Notes: a model not told the origin generated them from the sequence alone. Numbered from the stretch's first letter, positions 42,645 to 52,401 are shown. The stretch is DNA of 64,000 nt from Haematococcus lacustris (GCA_030144725.1 JASKMD010000001.1:4672944-4736943), one strand, 5' to 3'. A program made the numbers and translations.

Positions 42645-45600
42645 TTAGGCTGGGCAGGACGGTGCAACCACACGATGGTGCGCAACACGCTGGGCAGCAG
42701 GGTCTGTGTCACAGTAATAGTACTGCTTGACCGCCATGCCATTGCGAAGGCACATCTCTAACCCAGCACATAGGCCCCCAAAGAGCTCCAGCAAGACCAC
42801 GCCCACATTTTCGGTTGGTGTTGATGAAGGAAAGCAGGCCAGGGCCGCCGCGGGATCGGGATCAAGCTGGGCACCAGTGCCGTCCAGGCTGCCCGGTAGC
42901 GGCCAGCGGGAGAGCACGTCTGCATTCTGGTGCTTGTTCCCCGGGCGGTGCTCAATGGTGAAGGTGTAGTCTTGCAAGGAGAGGGCCCACCGGGCGTGGT
43001 GGCCTGTGAGGTTGGGGTTGGTCATCAGCCAGGTGAGGGGTTGGTGGTCTGTGACCAGGCGGAAGGAGGCACCATGCAGGTAGGGCCGGAGGGTCTTGAT
43101 GGCCCACATGAACAACTCATCGGGGCGGGGCAGGCCATAGATGTCAGGCCGGGTGGCAGCGTTGAGCTGCCGGTAGTCAATAGCAAAGCGCTTGTCAGTC
43201 CAGTTGCCATGAACATCTTTCTTGGCAGGTAGGACAGGGGCAGCAGCGTAGCTGCATGGGCCCTCCACCGGGGAGATGATGCCGGCAGCCAGCAGCTCGG
43301 CGGTCTTGTCACTGCAAATCTGACGCTCTATGGGGCTGTAGCGACGCGGAGGACTGCGGACAGGCTCAGTAGTGGTAAGGGGGATGGTGAGAGGGGGGCG
43401 TGGACCATGGTACCCTGGCAAGTCTGACAAGCTATAGGAAAAGGCGTTGTCATGTGCCTCGATGACAGCTTGCAACTGGTGATGTTGGGCGGCAGTCATG
43501 TCAGGGTGATGGCCAAAGAGCATGCCCTTGGGATGCTTTGTGAAGCGGGCATCAGGCGGCAGATGCTGGTGTCCATCGGGCAGTGTGTGGGCAATGGTGA
43601 CGCAGCTGAACAGGCATGGAAGAGCTGGCACCTCTTGCGGTTGTTGGGGTGGGCAAGCATGCATGGTGGGTAGCAGCGCGCAGAGGATCAGCAAGAATGC
43701 ACAAGCGTTGCGCAGTGTGCAGCCCTTACGCATGGCGTCAAGCAGCCCCTTCCCCGCGGTTGACCAGCGCTCAAGGAGCGGTGTGGGTGCCTTAGCGCGC
43801 TGCTTGCGGTCCCGCCGGCGGGCAGCCCCCAGGCCCAGTGGCTGATGTTTGGGGGTACGGGTGGGAAGTTGCTGCCTGTCCATGCCACGGCCGGGCTTGC
43901 TGCGAGGGGCCAGGGGGGGACCCCTGATTTCCACCCCTGGCTGGTCCTCCGCAACACTGGGGGTGTGGCTGCAACCGGAGGTGGCGCTGGCCGCACTTGG
44001 CTTACCCTCCGGAACCCCCAGGTAGCACGCGCTGGTATGGCCGCTGCTACCCTCCGCACCCCCGCTGATCACTGGGCTGGCCATGCAGGCCCAAAGGGGG
44101 CTGCCCTGCATCAGGCTAGAGGGGTCAGCCAAACTGCACTGGCTCAGCATGGTTGCACTGGACCATTCAGCTGGGGGCTCAAAGTGCAATGGCAAGGCAT
44201 GGCGTGGCTGCGGGTGAGCATGGCTAGCCAGCTGAGGGGCGTAGGTAAGCAAGCGCCCTGGTAGGTCAATCTGTATGCCGTGCCGAAGCATGACCTCTGT
44301 GCCTATCACCAGGGTGTAAGGCAGGCTGCTGTGTTCCTCCACGATGTGCACGCGGTGGCGGGAGCGGGCTGCATGGGGTGTGCCCAGGGCCAGACCCACC
44401 TCTACCACCACCGCACCCAGGGTCTGGAAAGTGGTCCCCCCGCTCTGGATGATGCGTAGCTGGGTGGGGAGCACCTCCAGTTGCAGCTGCTTGGCCAGGC
44501 CTGCCGTCATAAGTTGAGCGCCAGAGCCTGAGTCAATCATGACCCCAGGGATGGCATGGGGGTTGCCGTGCCTATCAAGCACGCTGAGCCCTGCGTGCAC
44601 ACTGGGGTTGGCAGCAAAGGGGAGGGCCTGCGGGGGAGGGGCCCCGGCACGGATGAACGAGGCAGGCGGCAGCGACGCGCTGGCTGATGAGTTCTGGGCA
44701 CTTTGGGCAGCAACCACACCTTGTGCCAGCGGTTGTTGTGCACGCAGCTGTGCCACCTGAGCCTCCACAATCAGCAATGACTGCTGCATGCCAGTAACGC
44801 GCTGATCAAGCGCATGTACAATGTTGGTTATGTCGGCAAGCACAACACGCTCAGGCTGAGGGGCTGCGGGCGGGCTGCGAGCTGAGGCACTACCCGGGGT
44901 GAAGCTAGTGGGGCGATCAGCGGCAGCTGCCAGGGCATGGCGCATGGCCTCAAGCGCATGCTCAGGGCTGGTGATGGGCACAGAGGTAAAGCTATGCATG
45001 GCTGCACCCTCATCTTCTACCATACCCTCAGCGGCGACCAGCGCATGGGTGGGAGCAGGGGGCCCCCAGTGTACAGGGCGTAGCTCGGGGTGCTTGGAGT
45101 AGCAGCGATCCTCGGTGTGGCCATCCTTGTCACAATGATCACAATGCAGCCGGCTGCGAGGGGGCCCTCCCCTTGGCTGCATGGCGGTGTGAGCACGCAA
45201 CGGCGCAGCAGCAGGGGGCCGTGTGGCCATGAACAACCTGAACTGCTCAAACAAGGCTTGCTCGGCTGGCTGAGGGCTGCTGGCATTGACATGTGTAGGG
45301 GCGGTGGAGGGTGCAGCCCTAGGCTGTCCTTGCATGCCTATGTGGCATTCCGCGGTGCTGTGGCCTGTCCAGCGCTGGTGGTTCTCACACCATTGCAATT
45401 GTGATGGGGCAGGCCTAGGTGGTGGCATGGACGCATGCAGAGCATTGCCGAGCTGCTTCATCAGGCGCTGGGCAGCCTTGACAGCGCTGGCATCACCTCC
45501 CTTGAGCTGGCCCAGCAGGTCGGTCGTGTTAACGCCGATGGCGACAGTTGGCTTGCCAGCTGCCTGATCCAGCTGGAGCATGCCTACGAGCTCGTTGTAG

Positions 45601-46337
45601 ACCTGTGTGGCAGCGGTCTCTGCACGGCCAAGGGCCAACTCGACCGAGTCCTCGCTGTGATGGGGCATGGCCAACCTAGCAAAGGCTGCCTTGCTGCGTT
45701 GCACAAAGGCCTGCCCTTGGGGGTGCAGGACATGACGCGGGTGTGGCTGCAGGGCAATAATGAACATGTTGACAGCACCTAAGCGGCTGAGATGGCCTTG
45801 CTCGGTCATGCGCACCAGCTGAGGCGACATGCGTGCCAGGAGCGACGCGGGTGCCTCCGTCCGCCCGCTGTCACCCGTGTCACCCAGCCGCATACCTTGC
45901 ACCTGTTGCTTCAGGAGCACGGGGTCCGCGAGGTCGTCGCGGACGATAGCCAGGAACATCTCAATGCATTGGGCGGAGTCCAAAGCGCTCTCGTCGTCGA
46001 GCTCCTCGTACCGGGCCTGATACTCCTGGATGACAGAATGCTTTACATAACCATCGCTGAATGCCGCAGCCGCGCGGCTGGGCAGCTTACGAAGCACAAG
46101 CGCGAGAGCGCGGTCGCTCGACAGCTCGGCATCGTCGCAGAGCACATGAAGCGCGCTCTGAACGCACTGAAAAGACCGATCCAGCTCATAAGGCGACAGC
46201 ACTGTACCGGAAGAAGGCAGCGGGTGCTTGACGCCGAACGAGGTGGCGGAGCTGAAGCGGGAGCCGTAGGTGGGGATGCCACTCGAGCCGCCGGCGTCGC
46301 CCGCGTTCGAAGCACCGTCGACGGACATAGCGCTCAT
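42645..46337 (-). CDS. Gag-protease-(deleted RT)-RNase H-methyltransferase-like polyprotein
   Basis: A 1230-codon frame. In order: capsid-like gag; CCHC knuckle CDHCDKDGHTEDRC (about 45125-45165); aspartic protease with IDSGSGAQL (about 44515-44545); a hydrophobic stretch near 43700; the RT N-terminus up to RPDELF; then directly the RNase H C-terminal part (RLVTDHQPLTWLM, near 43030-43070). The RT palm with its catalytic Asp pair is missing by an in-frame deletion at about 43106. The last 55 residues read VVLLELFGGLCAGLE...YYYCDTDPAAQRVAHH, which resembles motifs I and II (S-adenosylmethionine binding) of C5 cytosine methyltransferases. The frame ends before the PC catalytic motif. The element is therefore non-autonomous, and the methyltransferase-like domain is truncated. 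Confidence 0.8.
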   Translation of the reverse strand: MSAMSVDGASNAGDAGGSSGIPTYGSRFSSATSFGVKHPLPSSGTVLSPYELDRSFQCVQSALHVLCDDAELSSDRALALVLRKLPSRAAAAFSDGYVKHSVIQEYQARYEELDDESALDSAQCIEMFLAIVRDDLADPVLLKQQVQGMRLGDTGDSGRTEAPASLLARMSPQLVRMTEQGHLSRLGAVNMFIIALQPHPRHVLHPQGQAFVQRSKAAFARLAMPHHSEDSVELALGRAETAATQVYNELVGMLQLDQAAGKPTVAIGVNTTDLLGQLKGGDASAVKAAQRLMKQLGNALHASMPPPRPAPSQLQWCENHQRWTGHSTAECHIGMQGQPRAAPSTAPTHVNASSPQPAEQALFEQFRLFMATRPPAAAPLRAHTAMQPRGGPPRSRLHCDHCDKDGHTEDRCYSKHPELRPVHWGPPAPTHALVAAEGMVEDEGAAMHSFTSVPITSPEHALEAMRHALAAAADRPTSFTPGSASARSPPAAPQPERVVLADITNIVHALDQRVTGMQQSLLIVEAQVAQLRAQQPLAQGVVAAQSAQNSSASASLPPASFIRAGAPPPQALPFAANPSVHAGLSVLDRHGNPHAIPGVMIDSGSGAQLMTAGLAKQLQLEVLPTQLRIIQSGGTTFQTLGAVVVEVGLALGTPHAARSRHRVHIVEEHSSLPYTLVIGTEVMLRHGIQIDLPGRLLTYAPQLASHAHPQPRHALPLHFEPPAEWSSATMLSQCSLADPSSLMQGSPLWACMASPVISGGAEGSSGHTSACYLGVPEGKPSAASATSGCSHTPSVAEDQPGVEIRGPPLAPRSKPGRGMDRQQLPTRTPKHQPLGLGAARRRDRKQRAKAPTPLLERWSTAGKGLLDAMRKGCTLRNACAFLLILCALLPTMHACPPQQPQEVPALPCLFSCVTIAHTLPDGHQHLPPDARFTKHPKGMLFGHHPDMTAAQHHQLQAVIEAHDNAFSYSLSDLPGYHGPRPPLTIPLTTTEPVRSPPRRYSPIERQICSDKTAELLAAGIISPVEGPCSYAAAPVLPAKKDVHGNWTDKRFAIDYRQLNAATRPDIYGLPRPDELFMWAIKTLRPYLHGASFRLVTDHQPLTWLMTNPNLTGHHARWALSLQDYTFTIEHRPGNKHQNADVLSRWPLPGSLDGTGAQLDPDPAAALACFPSSTPTENVGVVLLELFGGLCAGLEMCLRNGMAVKQYYYCDTDPAAQRVAHHRVVAPSCPA

Positions 46338-46360
46338 GCCACGTCAGGATAAGCTTGAGA

Positions 46361-46790
46361 TAGGCAGTGTTTCGTCCGCCCTTGCTGGTCCTCTGATGTT
46401 GCAGACGGGGCAGGGGGACAGGAAAGACGTGGGCTCAATCCACACGGTTCCCTTTACGACTTGGGCTTGGGGAGTGCCTCGACCGCTTGGTAGGCTGGCG
46501 GGTTACAATGAGGTATCTCAAGCTGCTGAAGCAGCAGCAACTCAGTCCTTAAGTGCCTAGCAAGTGTGGAGATCCAGGGTAATGTAACTGCCGTCTGAGT
46601 CAGTACGGCCAATCAGCATCAAGGAACCAATCAACATGCACCAATGATCAGCCCTCGCCACAACACCTAAACTAGAGATGTAGTCTGCGCACAACGCCAC
46701 AATTGCGCCTAATCTGGCTAAGGAGTTAACAACATGAGAGGCACCCGCCCTTGTCACGCATTATGTCCGGTCACCTTGTGTGTTGTGACA
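46361..46790 (-). repeat. A1 terminal repeat
   Basis: 430 bp, 426 of them identical to A2; contains the empty LINE site. It abuts the polyprotein start region without a B unit. Confidence 0.92.
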
Positions 46791-47164
46791 TCATTTCTCA
46801 AACTAAGTCCAATTACGAATTGGCATCACCCTTTCATGATTTAGCAATACTTGTGCAATTTAGCTGTAGCGTATTGTTACAGCCACGTCTGAAACCCTTT
46901 TGTACCAGCGCATTTGCGTGATTTGGTTTCAAGATGCATTGTGTGACATCAGTTATGCTCGTCTGACAAAGTGTGACCATGTTGATTGCTCCCGCTGCCA
47001 TCTTTGAGCTGCCTTGTAGCTGTATTGCTAGGCTGGCAGTTCTATTTATCTTGCGTACATTGGTAGTTTTGAGGTCTTTTCGATGGCTCAGTGTAAGGGC
47101 GCACTCGTTTGGGCTGTCGCGGTTAACCCGAGGCAGCTACATGATATCGGTTGCACCCGCGTCA

Positions 47165-47245
47165 GTGTGGATGATGTGGCTTACACCGCTAAAGCCGTCA
47201 GCTGTTAGGCTGCTAAGCCGCCCTCCCCTTCTAGGGGTCAGGCGT
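47165..47245 (-). mobile_element. Short 3' fragment of the same LINE family
   Basis: About 75 bp matching 39797-39870 (GATGATGTGGCTTACACCGC, then CGTCAG...TTAGGCTGCTA), in the same orientation. It is a severely 5'-truncated copy. Confidence 0.8.
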
Positions 47246-47565
47246 TCCCAACATGGTGGTGGTAATCTTCATGCAACTGCAGCCCATCTACTCCATCATT
47301 TGATGTAACGTTTGCTGCGTCTGGTGCACTGCGATATTGCGCGTTTAATGTAAGACTGGAATTGCCATCGGAGTCATTCGATGCGGGCAGGCACATGTGA
47401 CCCCGGATGTGTCCCAATCGCAGACCGTGGTTAGCTACACTGGTAAGCCATGCCCTTGGCTATCCGTTAGCGATGCACGACATGTCGGTGGCGCACACCA
47501 CCGAAGTCCGGCAAACATGGCTGCGCGAGCTTCCTGATGGTGCAGGCCTAGGGTACGCCCATAGA

Positions 47566-47690
47566 ATTCTAGGTGGCTCGGATTCCTAGAAAAGCCTAGA
47601 ATTCTAGGTAGGAGGGACCTAGAAAAAACCTAGAAAAAATGGCTCGAATACCTAGAATTCTAGGCTAGAAAAATTTTGACTTCTAGGCTG
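47566..47690. repeat. CCTAGAATTCTAGG palindrome cluster
   Basis: Three copies of the perfect palindrome (first one slightly degenerate) with interspersed CCTAGAAAA half-sites. The remainder of 46922-47936 shows no gene. Confidence 0.85.
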
Positions 47691-48072
47691 GCGGTCGCTC
47701 CCTATGCAGGCCGCTTGGCGAGGATGTGAAGAAACCCGAATTCGTGTGTGGCAGCGCTGTATCGCTGTAATGGTGGGCGGCACAGTAGGGTCTAGTATTA
47801 CTATTAGTAACCCGCTCCAACTATTATCCGCTATATGTTTTCAACCATTGAACAAAAGCCTGGCCCCACACGAATCTTTTGTAGCATACTCATTAACGCG
47901 TCCATGGCACTATGCAACTCAATCATTGGATTTGTACACTCGCGCCGATTAAGGCCGGAAGTCGCCTACGTCATTTCTTCCCGGAAGGCATACTGCAGAT
48001 AGCCCCAGGAAAGGCCGACTCATCGCCGTTGTAATCGTTGAAAAACTCAAAGTTGCTGCGATGTTATAACTA

Positions 48073-48994
48073 CCGTACTCTCCCTTCTGATTCCCTATCC
48101 CGAATCGTTTTTTGTCCTTCGGGAAACCGGGAATGATTAAACAATGTATTTTTTGGGGTCTTTCGGGAAGTAGTCAAACAATTAGTTGACCTTGACGAAA
48201 GAGCCGGCAATGGACCACTTTGTGGTCCGGGGTATCAGCGCCGCCGACGCAGCTGATAATCTGCACCGCGAGCTCCTTATGCACGATGAAAAACGCTTCC
48301 AAATGTCTCTTGATCGTCAAGCGCCAATTATTGAGAAGCGACTACCTAGGACCACTAATTTTGGGCCTTCTCCACGCCTCAATCTTGCCGCATCGCCCAG
48401 CACACCTCCTGCTCTCGCACGCACCGGCAAGGCGTATGAGAACTGGTGGCATCATGCCAGGCTGGGGTGCGGCGGGCCAGGCCGGTGTGGCAACTAGGGT
48501 GGCTGCTTTGCCCCGGGCAAGGTCGAGGGAGGTGGGCCAGGCTGGGGCAAAGGCTGGGGTCACAGGACAGGCAAGGGTGGCAACCAGGCTGGCAACCATG
48601 TCGAGGGGGGAGGCGGCCGCTCACACACGGGCAGCCGGCCAAGGCGGGGTTCTTGCTCTTGCCAAGGCCGCAGCATGGCAGATCATGAGATATGCCGCCA
48701 CTGCCAGCAGCAGCAGGAGGACCACCACTTTATAAGCGAGGTTTAGTGCCCCATGAGACGTGGTCAGTTGTTAAGGCCACTAGAAGAGAGACAGTCGACA
48801 ATGTCGATCATATGATTTTGATGCGAGAAAATTGGGGTGGGAGGCTTGATTATTTCTATGCACGAAGACGTTCTCAAAACTAACTTTCGACGTACTTTGG
48901 CCATCGGGGAACTTGAAACAATACAAAATATGGCTCGGGAATAATATTTCAATTATAGTTTCCGAGGCCTCGGGAATCAAAAGGGATAGTACGG
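48073..48994. mobile_element. TA-target MITE 1 in the CACTA terminus
   Basis: Inverted ends CCGTACTCTCCCTTCTG / CCGTACTATCCCTTTTG flanked by TA on both sides (48071-48072, 48995-48996). Removing it and one TA restores the sequence found at 20694-20708. It is about 920 bp with no convincing gene; target and size suggest a Tc1/mariner-like or other TA-inserting family. Confidence 0.9.
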
Positions 48995-49009
48995 TATTTG
49001 AAAAGTTAC

Positions 49010-49665
49010 CTAACCCTGTACAGGGTCCTACCGACCCTGTACAGGGTCCTAGGTCACAGGGTCCTGCCGCACGGCTACAGGGTTCTACGACACTCGTTCA
49101 CAGGGTTCTGCCGCACGGCTACAGGGTCCTGCCACATTTGTTTACAGGGTTCTGCCGCACGGCTACAGGGTCTTACGACACATGTCCACAGGGTCCTGCC
49201 GCACATCTACAGGGTCTTACGACACATGTCTACAGGGTTCTGCCGCACGGCTACAGGGTCTTACGACATTTGTTTACAGGGTTTTGCCGCACGTCTACAG
49301 GGTCCTACGACATTTGTTTACAGGGTTCTGCCGCACGGCTACAGGGTCTTACGACACATGTCTACAGGGTTCTGCCGCACGGCTACAGGGTTCTACGACA
49401 TTTGTTTACAGGGTTCTGCCGCACAGCTACAGGGTCTTACAAAATAGTTCCACAGGGTCCTGCCGCACGTCTACAGGGTCCTACGACCCTTGTTCACAGG
49501 GTTCTGCCGCACGCCTACAGGGTCCTACAACACACGTTCACAGGGTTCTGCCGCACGGCTACAGGGTCCTACGACACAGTTTCACAGGGTCCTGCCGCAC
49601 GGCTACAGGGTCCTACAACACACGTTCACAGGGTCCTGCCGCACGGCTACAGGGTCCTACGTATG
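49010..49665. repeat. Subterminal ACCCTGT array, second copy
   Basis: About 16 units of roughly 42 bp with TGCCGCACGGCTACAGGGTCC and related halves, the reverse complement of the 19045-20685 units. Confidence 0.92.
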
Positions 49666-49669
49666 CAAC

Positions 49670-50097
49670 GACGCCCAAAACCCCGCAACACCACAACAAA
49701 CGACATGTACTGCTGGTGCTAAGCACATGCATTGATGCAAGGTGACAACACCACATAACAACACCACACAACATCACTACAACAACAACACAACGACTCA
49801 TGCCTTGCTCACCACCTATGCCATGTGCACAACCACAAGGACTGGTTGCACCTCATTGCTATGGGCTAACACCTCATCAAGGGACTGCTAAGCACTTTGC
49901 CTTGCTGCCTCTGCCCCATGGCACCCAATCAGGCTGGGCTAGCCTGGGCTAGGCTAGGCTAGGCTAGGCTAGCTTGGGGTAGGCTAGGCTGGGCTAGGCT
50001 GGGCTGGGCTAGGCTTGGCTCCAGGTTGCCCGCTCCAAGCTGCCCGCTCCAGGCTGCCCGCTCCAAGCTGGTATGCCAAGGGCTGCTGTGTGGGGTA
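49670..50097. repeat. Mixed low-copy repeats related to the 4.2-kb element
   Basis: Contains CCCGCAACACCACAACAAACGACATG-like units (compare 10625-10940), GGCTA pentamers (49935-50005) and CTGCCCGCTCCAGG units (compare 11635). Confidence 0.7.
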
Positions 50098-50859
50098 GGG
50101 GGGAGGGGAGGGGAGGGGAGGGGAGGGGAGGGGAGGGGAGGGGAGGGGAGGGGAGGGGAGGGGAGGGGAGGGGAGGGGAGGGGAGGGGAGGGGAGGGGAG
50201 GGGAGGGGAGGGGAGGGGAGGGGAGGGGAGGGGAGGGGAGGGGAGGGGAGGGGAGGGGAGGGGAGGGGAGGGGAGGGGAGGGGAGGGGAGGGGAGGGGAG
50301 GGGAGGGGAGGGGAGGGGAGGGGAGGGGAGGGGAGGGGAGGGGAGGGGAGGGGAGGGGAGGGGAGGGGAGGGAGGGGAGGGGAGGGGAGGGGAGGGGAGG
50401 GGAGGGGAGGGGGAGGGGAGGGGAGGGGAGGGGAGGGGAGGGGAGGGGAGGGGAGGGGAGGGGAGGGGAGGGGAGGGGAGGGGAGGGGAGGGGAGGGGAG
50501 GGGAGGGGAGGGGAGGGGAGGGGAGGGGAGGGGAGGGGAGGGGAGGGGAGGGGAGGGGAGGGGAGGGGAGGGGAGGGGAGGGGAGGGGAGGGGAGGGGAG
50601 GGGAGGGGAGGGGAGGGGAGGGGAGGGGAGGGAGGAGGGGAGGGGAGGGGAGGGGAGGGGAGGGGAGGGGAGGGGAGGGGAGGGGAGGGGAGGGGAGGGG
50701 AGGGGAGGGGAGGGGAGGGGAGGGGAGGGGAGGGGAGGGGAGGGGAGGGGAGGGGAGGGGAGGGGAGGGGAGGGGAGGGGAGGGGAGGGGAGGGGAGGGG
50801 AGGGGAGGGGAGGGGAGGGGAGGGGAGGGGAGGGGAGGGGAGGGGAGGGGAGGGGAGGG
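50098..50859. repeat. GGGGA pentanucleotide satellite
   Basis: About 152 copies with three small phase breaks near 50370, 50410 and 50630. G4-runs every 5 bp make it a strong G-quadruplex candidate. Confidence 0.98.
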
Positions 50860-51150
50860 CTTGGCTGACTACTCCGCCACATGGCCATCACCAACACACC
50901 TTAACCCACCATCTCCCAACCTCGCCCAGCTCCCAGTAGCCCCTCCTCCCAGCCTGCCATCAGCCTCCTCCCCCCTAACTCTCCTTCTCCTCGCCCCCTA
51001 CCTCTCCCCAACCTCTCCTTCACCCATCTCCCCCCTACCTCTCCTTCACCCATCTCCGTATCCATCATCTCCCATCACCCTGACCACCGTCGGGGCCCTG
51101 CAACGTAGCCCCGCTCAGCCACTCACTCACCCACCTCTCAATCCCTAACC

Positions 51151-51901
51151 ATGAAGAGATTAAGCAAGGCCAAGAGTGCTCAGCTCCATGCACTAAACAA
51201 GTCGCCAAGGGCTGGCTATCTGCATTGCCCTAACAACATCAAGGCTGCAGCTTGTACGGCACAAGCGACAAACCGTGACCTGCAGGCTGAGGTGCAGCGG
51301 CTGCGGGATGTGAAGCAGTCCCTTATGGGCACCGTGGATGGGTTGCAGGGCGACCTAGACAACCTGCAGGCAGCACACCAACGCCTGCAGGGTGAGCACA
51401 CGGCTTTGCAGCAGGTGGCATCCAGAGCGGCAGCTACCAATCACTCCCTACGGGCTGCTCGACACCGCCTCCAGGGTCAGGTGCATATCTACCGGCACAG
51501 ACGCCGCCCGCCGGCACTCACCTTCAAGCAGAGGCAGCAGCTGCTGGTTTTGGAGCAGCACCCGGTCTCAATGGAGGTGTTGAGGCGGTGTGCAGAGGCT
51601 GGCTACGGAAGGCTGGATAGCCATGGCCAGCGCATGGGCAGCATGCCAGAGCAGCTCAGCCCAGCCGGCCTCGCACCCTCACCAACAGACATCTTCATTC
51701 CAACTCAAGAGGGCCCTGTGAGGAGGCCAGCAGCCAGGACTGCACCCTATAATGCTGACCACTGCTTGAGCACCGTCAGGTTACATCTAGAGATCGTGTC
51801 CACCTACATCGTGTCCACCTACATCGTGTCCTCCTACATGCGGCGCAAGACCCTTGGTAAGATGCAAAGGGGAAGGCAGGGTGGCGTGGGCGGGAAGGGG
51901 C
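51151..51901 (+). CDS. Coiled-coil protein of unknown function, runs into the gap
   Basis: About 250 codons open from ATG 51151 to the assembly gap. Residues about 35-110 have regular Leu/Val spacing (LQAEVQRLRDVKQSL, LQGDLDNLQAAHQRLQGEH) typical of a coiled coil. Downstream is a basic HRRRPP segment. No catalytic motif or homologue is recognised. It lies between the GGGGA satellite and the gap and could belong to the element that starts at 47937 or be a host gene. Confidence 0.45.
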
Positions 51902-52401
51902 NNNNNNNNNNNNNNNNNNNNNNNNNNNNNNNNNNNNNNNNNNNNNNNNNNNNNNNNNNNNNNNNNNNNNNNNNNNNNNNNNNNNNNNNNNNNNNNNNNN
52001 NNNNNNNNNNNNNNNNNNNNNNNNNNNNNNNNNNNNNNNNNNNNNNNNNNNNNNNNNNNNNNNNNNNNNNNNNNNNNNNNNNNNNNNNNNNNNNNNNNNN
52101 NNNNNNNNNNNNNNNNNNNNNNNNNNNNNNNNNNNNNNNNNNNNNNNNNNNNNNNNNNNNNNNNNNNNNNNNNNNNNNNNNNNNNNNNNNNNNNNNNNNN
52201 NNNNNNNNNNNNNNNNNNNNNNNNNNNNNNNNNNNNNNNNNNNNNNNNNNNNNNNNNNNNNNNNNNNNNNNNNNNNNNNNNNNNNNNNNNNNNNNNNNNN
52301 NNNNNNNNNNNNNNNNNNNNNNNNNNNNNNNNNNNNNNNNNNNNNNNNNNNNNNNNNNNNNNNNNNNNNNNNNNNNNNNNNNNNNNNNNNNNNNNNNNNN
52401 N
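51902..52401. other. Assembly gap (500 N)
   Basis: Exactly 500 N placeholder. Confidence 0.99.

Larger units (their letters stand above)
39438..46790 (-). mobile_element. Retroelement with split terminal repeats, gypsy-like polyprotein and methyltransferase-like tail
   Basis: Inserted in the right arm with the 4-bp duplication TCAT (39434-39437, 46791-46794); the left arm has the empty site. Read on the minus strand the layout is: A1 (46790-46361, 430 bp), polyprotein (46337-42645), polypurine run (42319-42312), B1 (42312-42274, 39 bp), A2 (42271-39476, 430 bp once the nested LINE is removed), B2 (39475-39438). A1 and A2 differ at four positions. The A2-B2 unit alone has LTR-like TGTC...GACA ends. 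A TGG-starting sequence resembling an initiator-Met primer site (46341-46330) overlaps the start codon. Either this is a genuine split-repeat (DIRS/PAT-like) arrangement, or an LTR element whose 5' LTR lost its last 38 bp and whose 3' side carries an LTR-LTR junction (GACAGCTGTC at 42268). Confidence 0.85.
33949..46921. repeat. Right arm of the inverted duplication, interrupted by a retroelement
   Basis: Reverse complement of 26833-33424. The arm is continuous from 33949 to 39437, is interrupted by the 7.35-kb element at 39438-46790, and resumes at 46791-46921. Confidence 0.95.
47937..49665. mobile_element. Second CACTA-like terminus, inverted, with subterminal array and nested MITE
   Basis: Starts CACTCGCGCCGATTAAGG and matches the complement of 20690-20834, then continues into ACCCTGT subterminal repeats (49010-49665) after the MITE. 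No transposase or gene B sequence follows, so this is a non-autonomous or rearranged relative; its far end is not recognised. Confidence 0.8.

Noticed and set aside
50026..50939. Long [10 protein letters not shown] or [10 protein letters not shown] proteins
   Set aside because: All frames of the GGGGA satellite are open; no start context, no flanking coding sequence.
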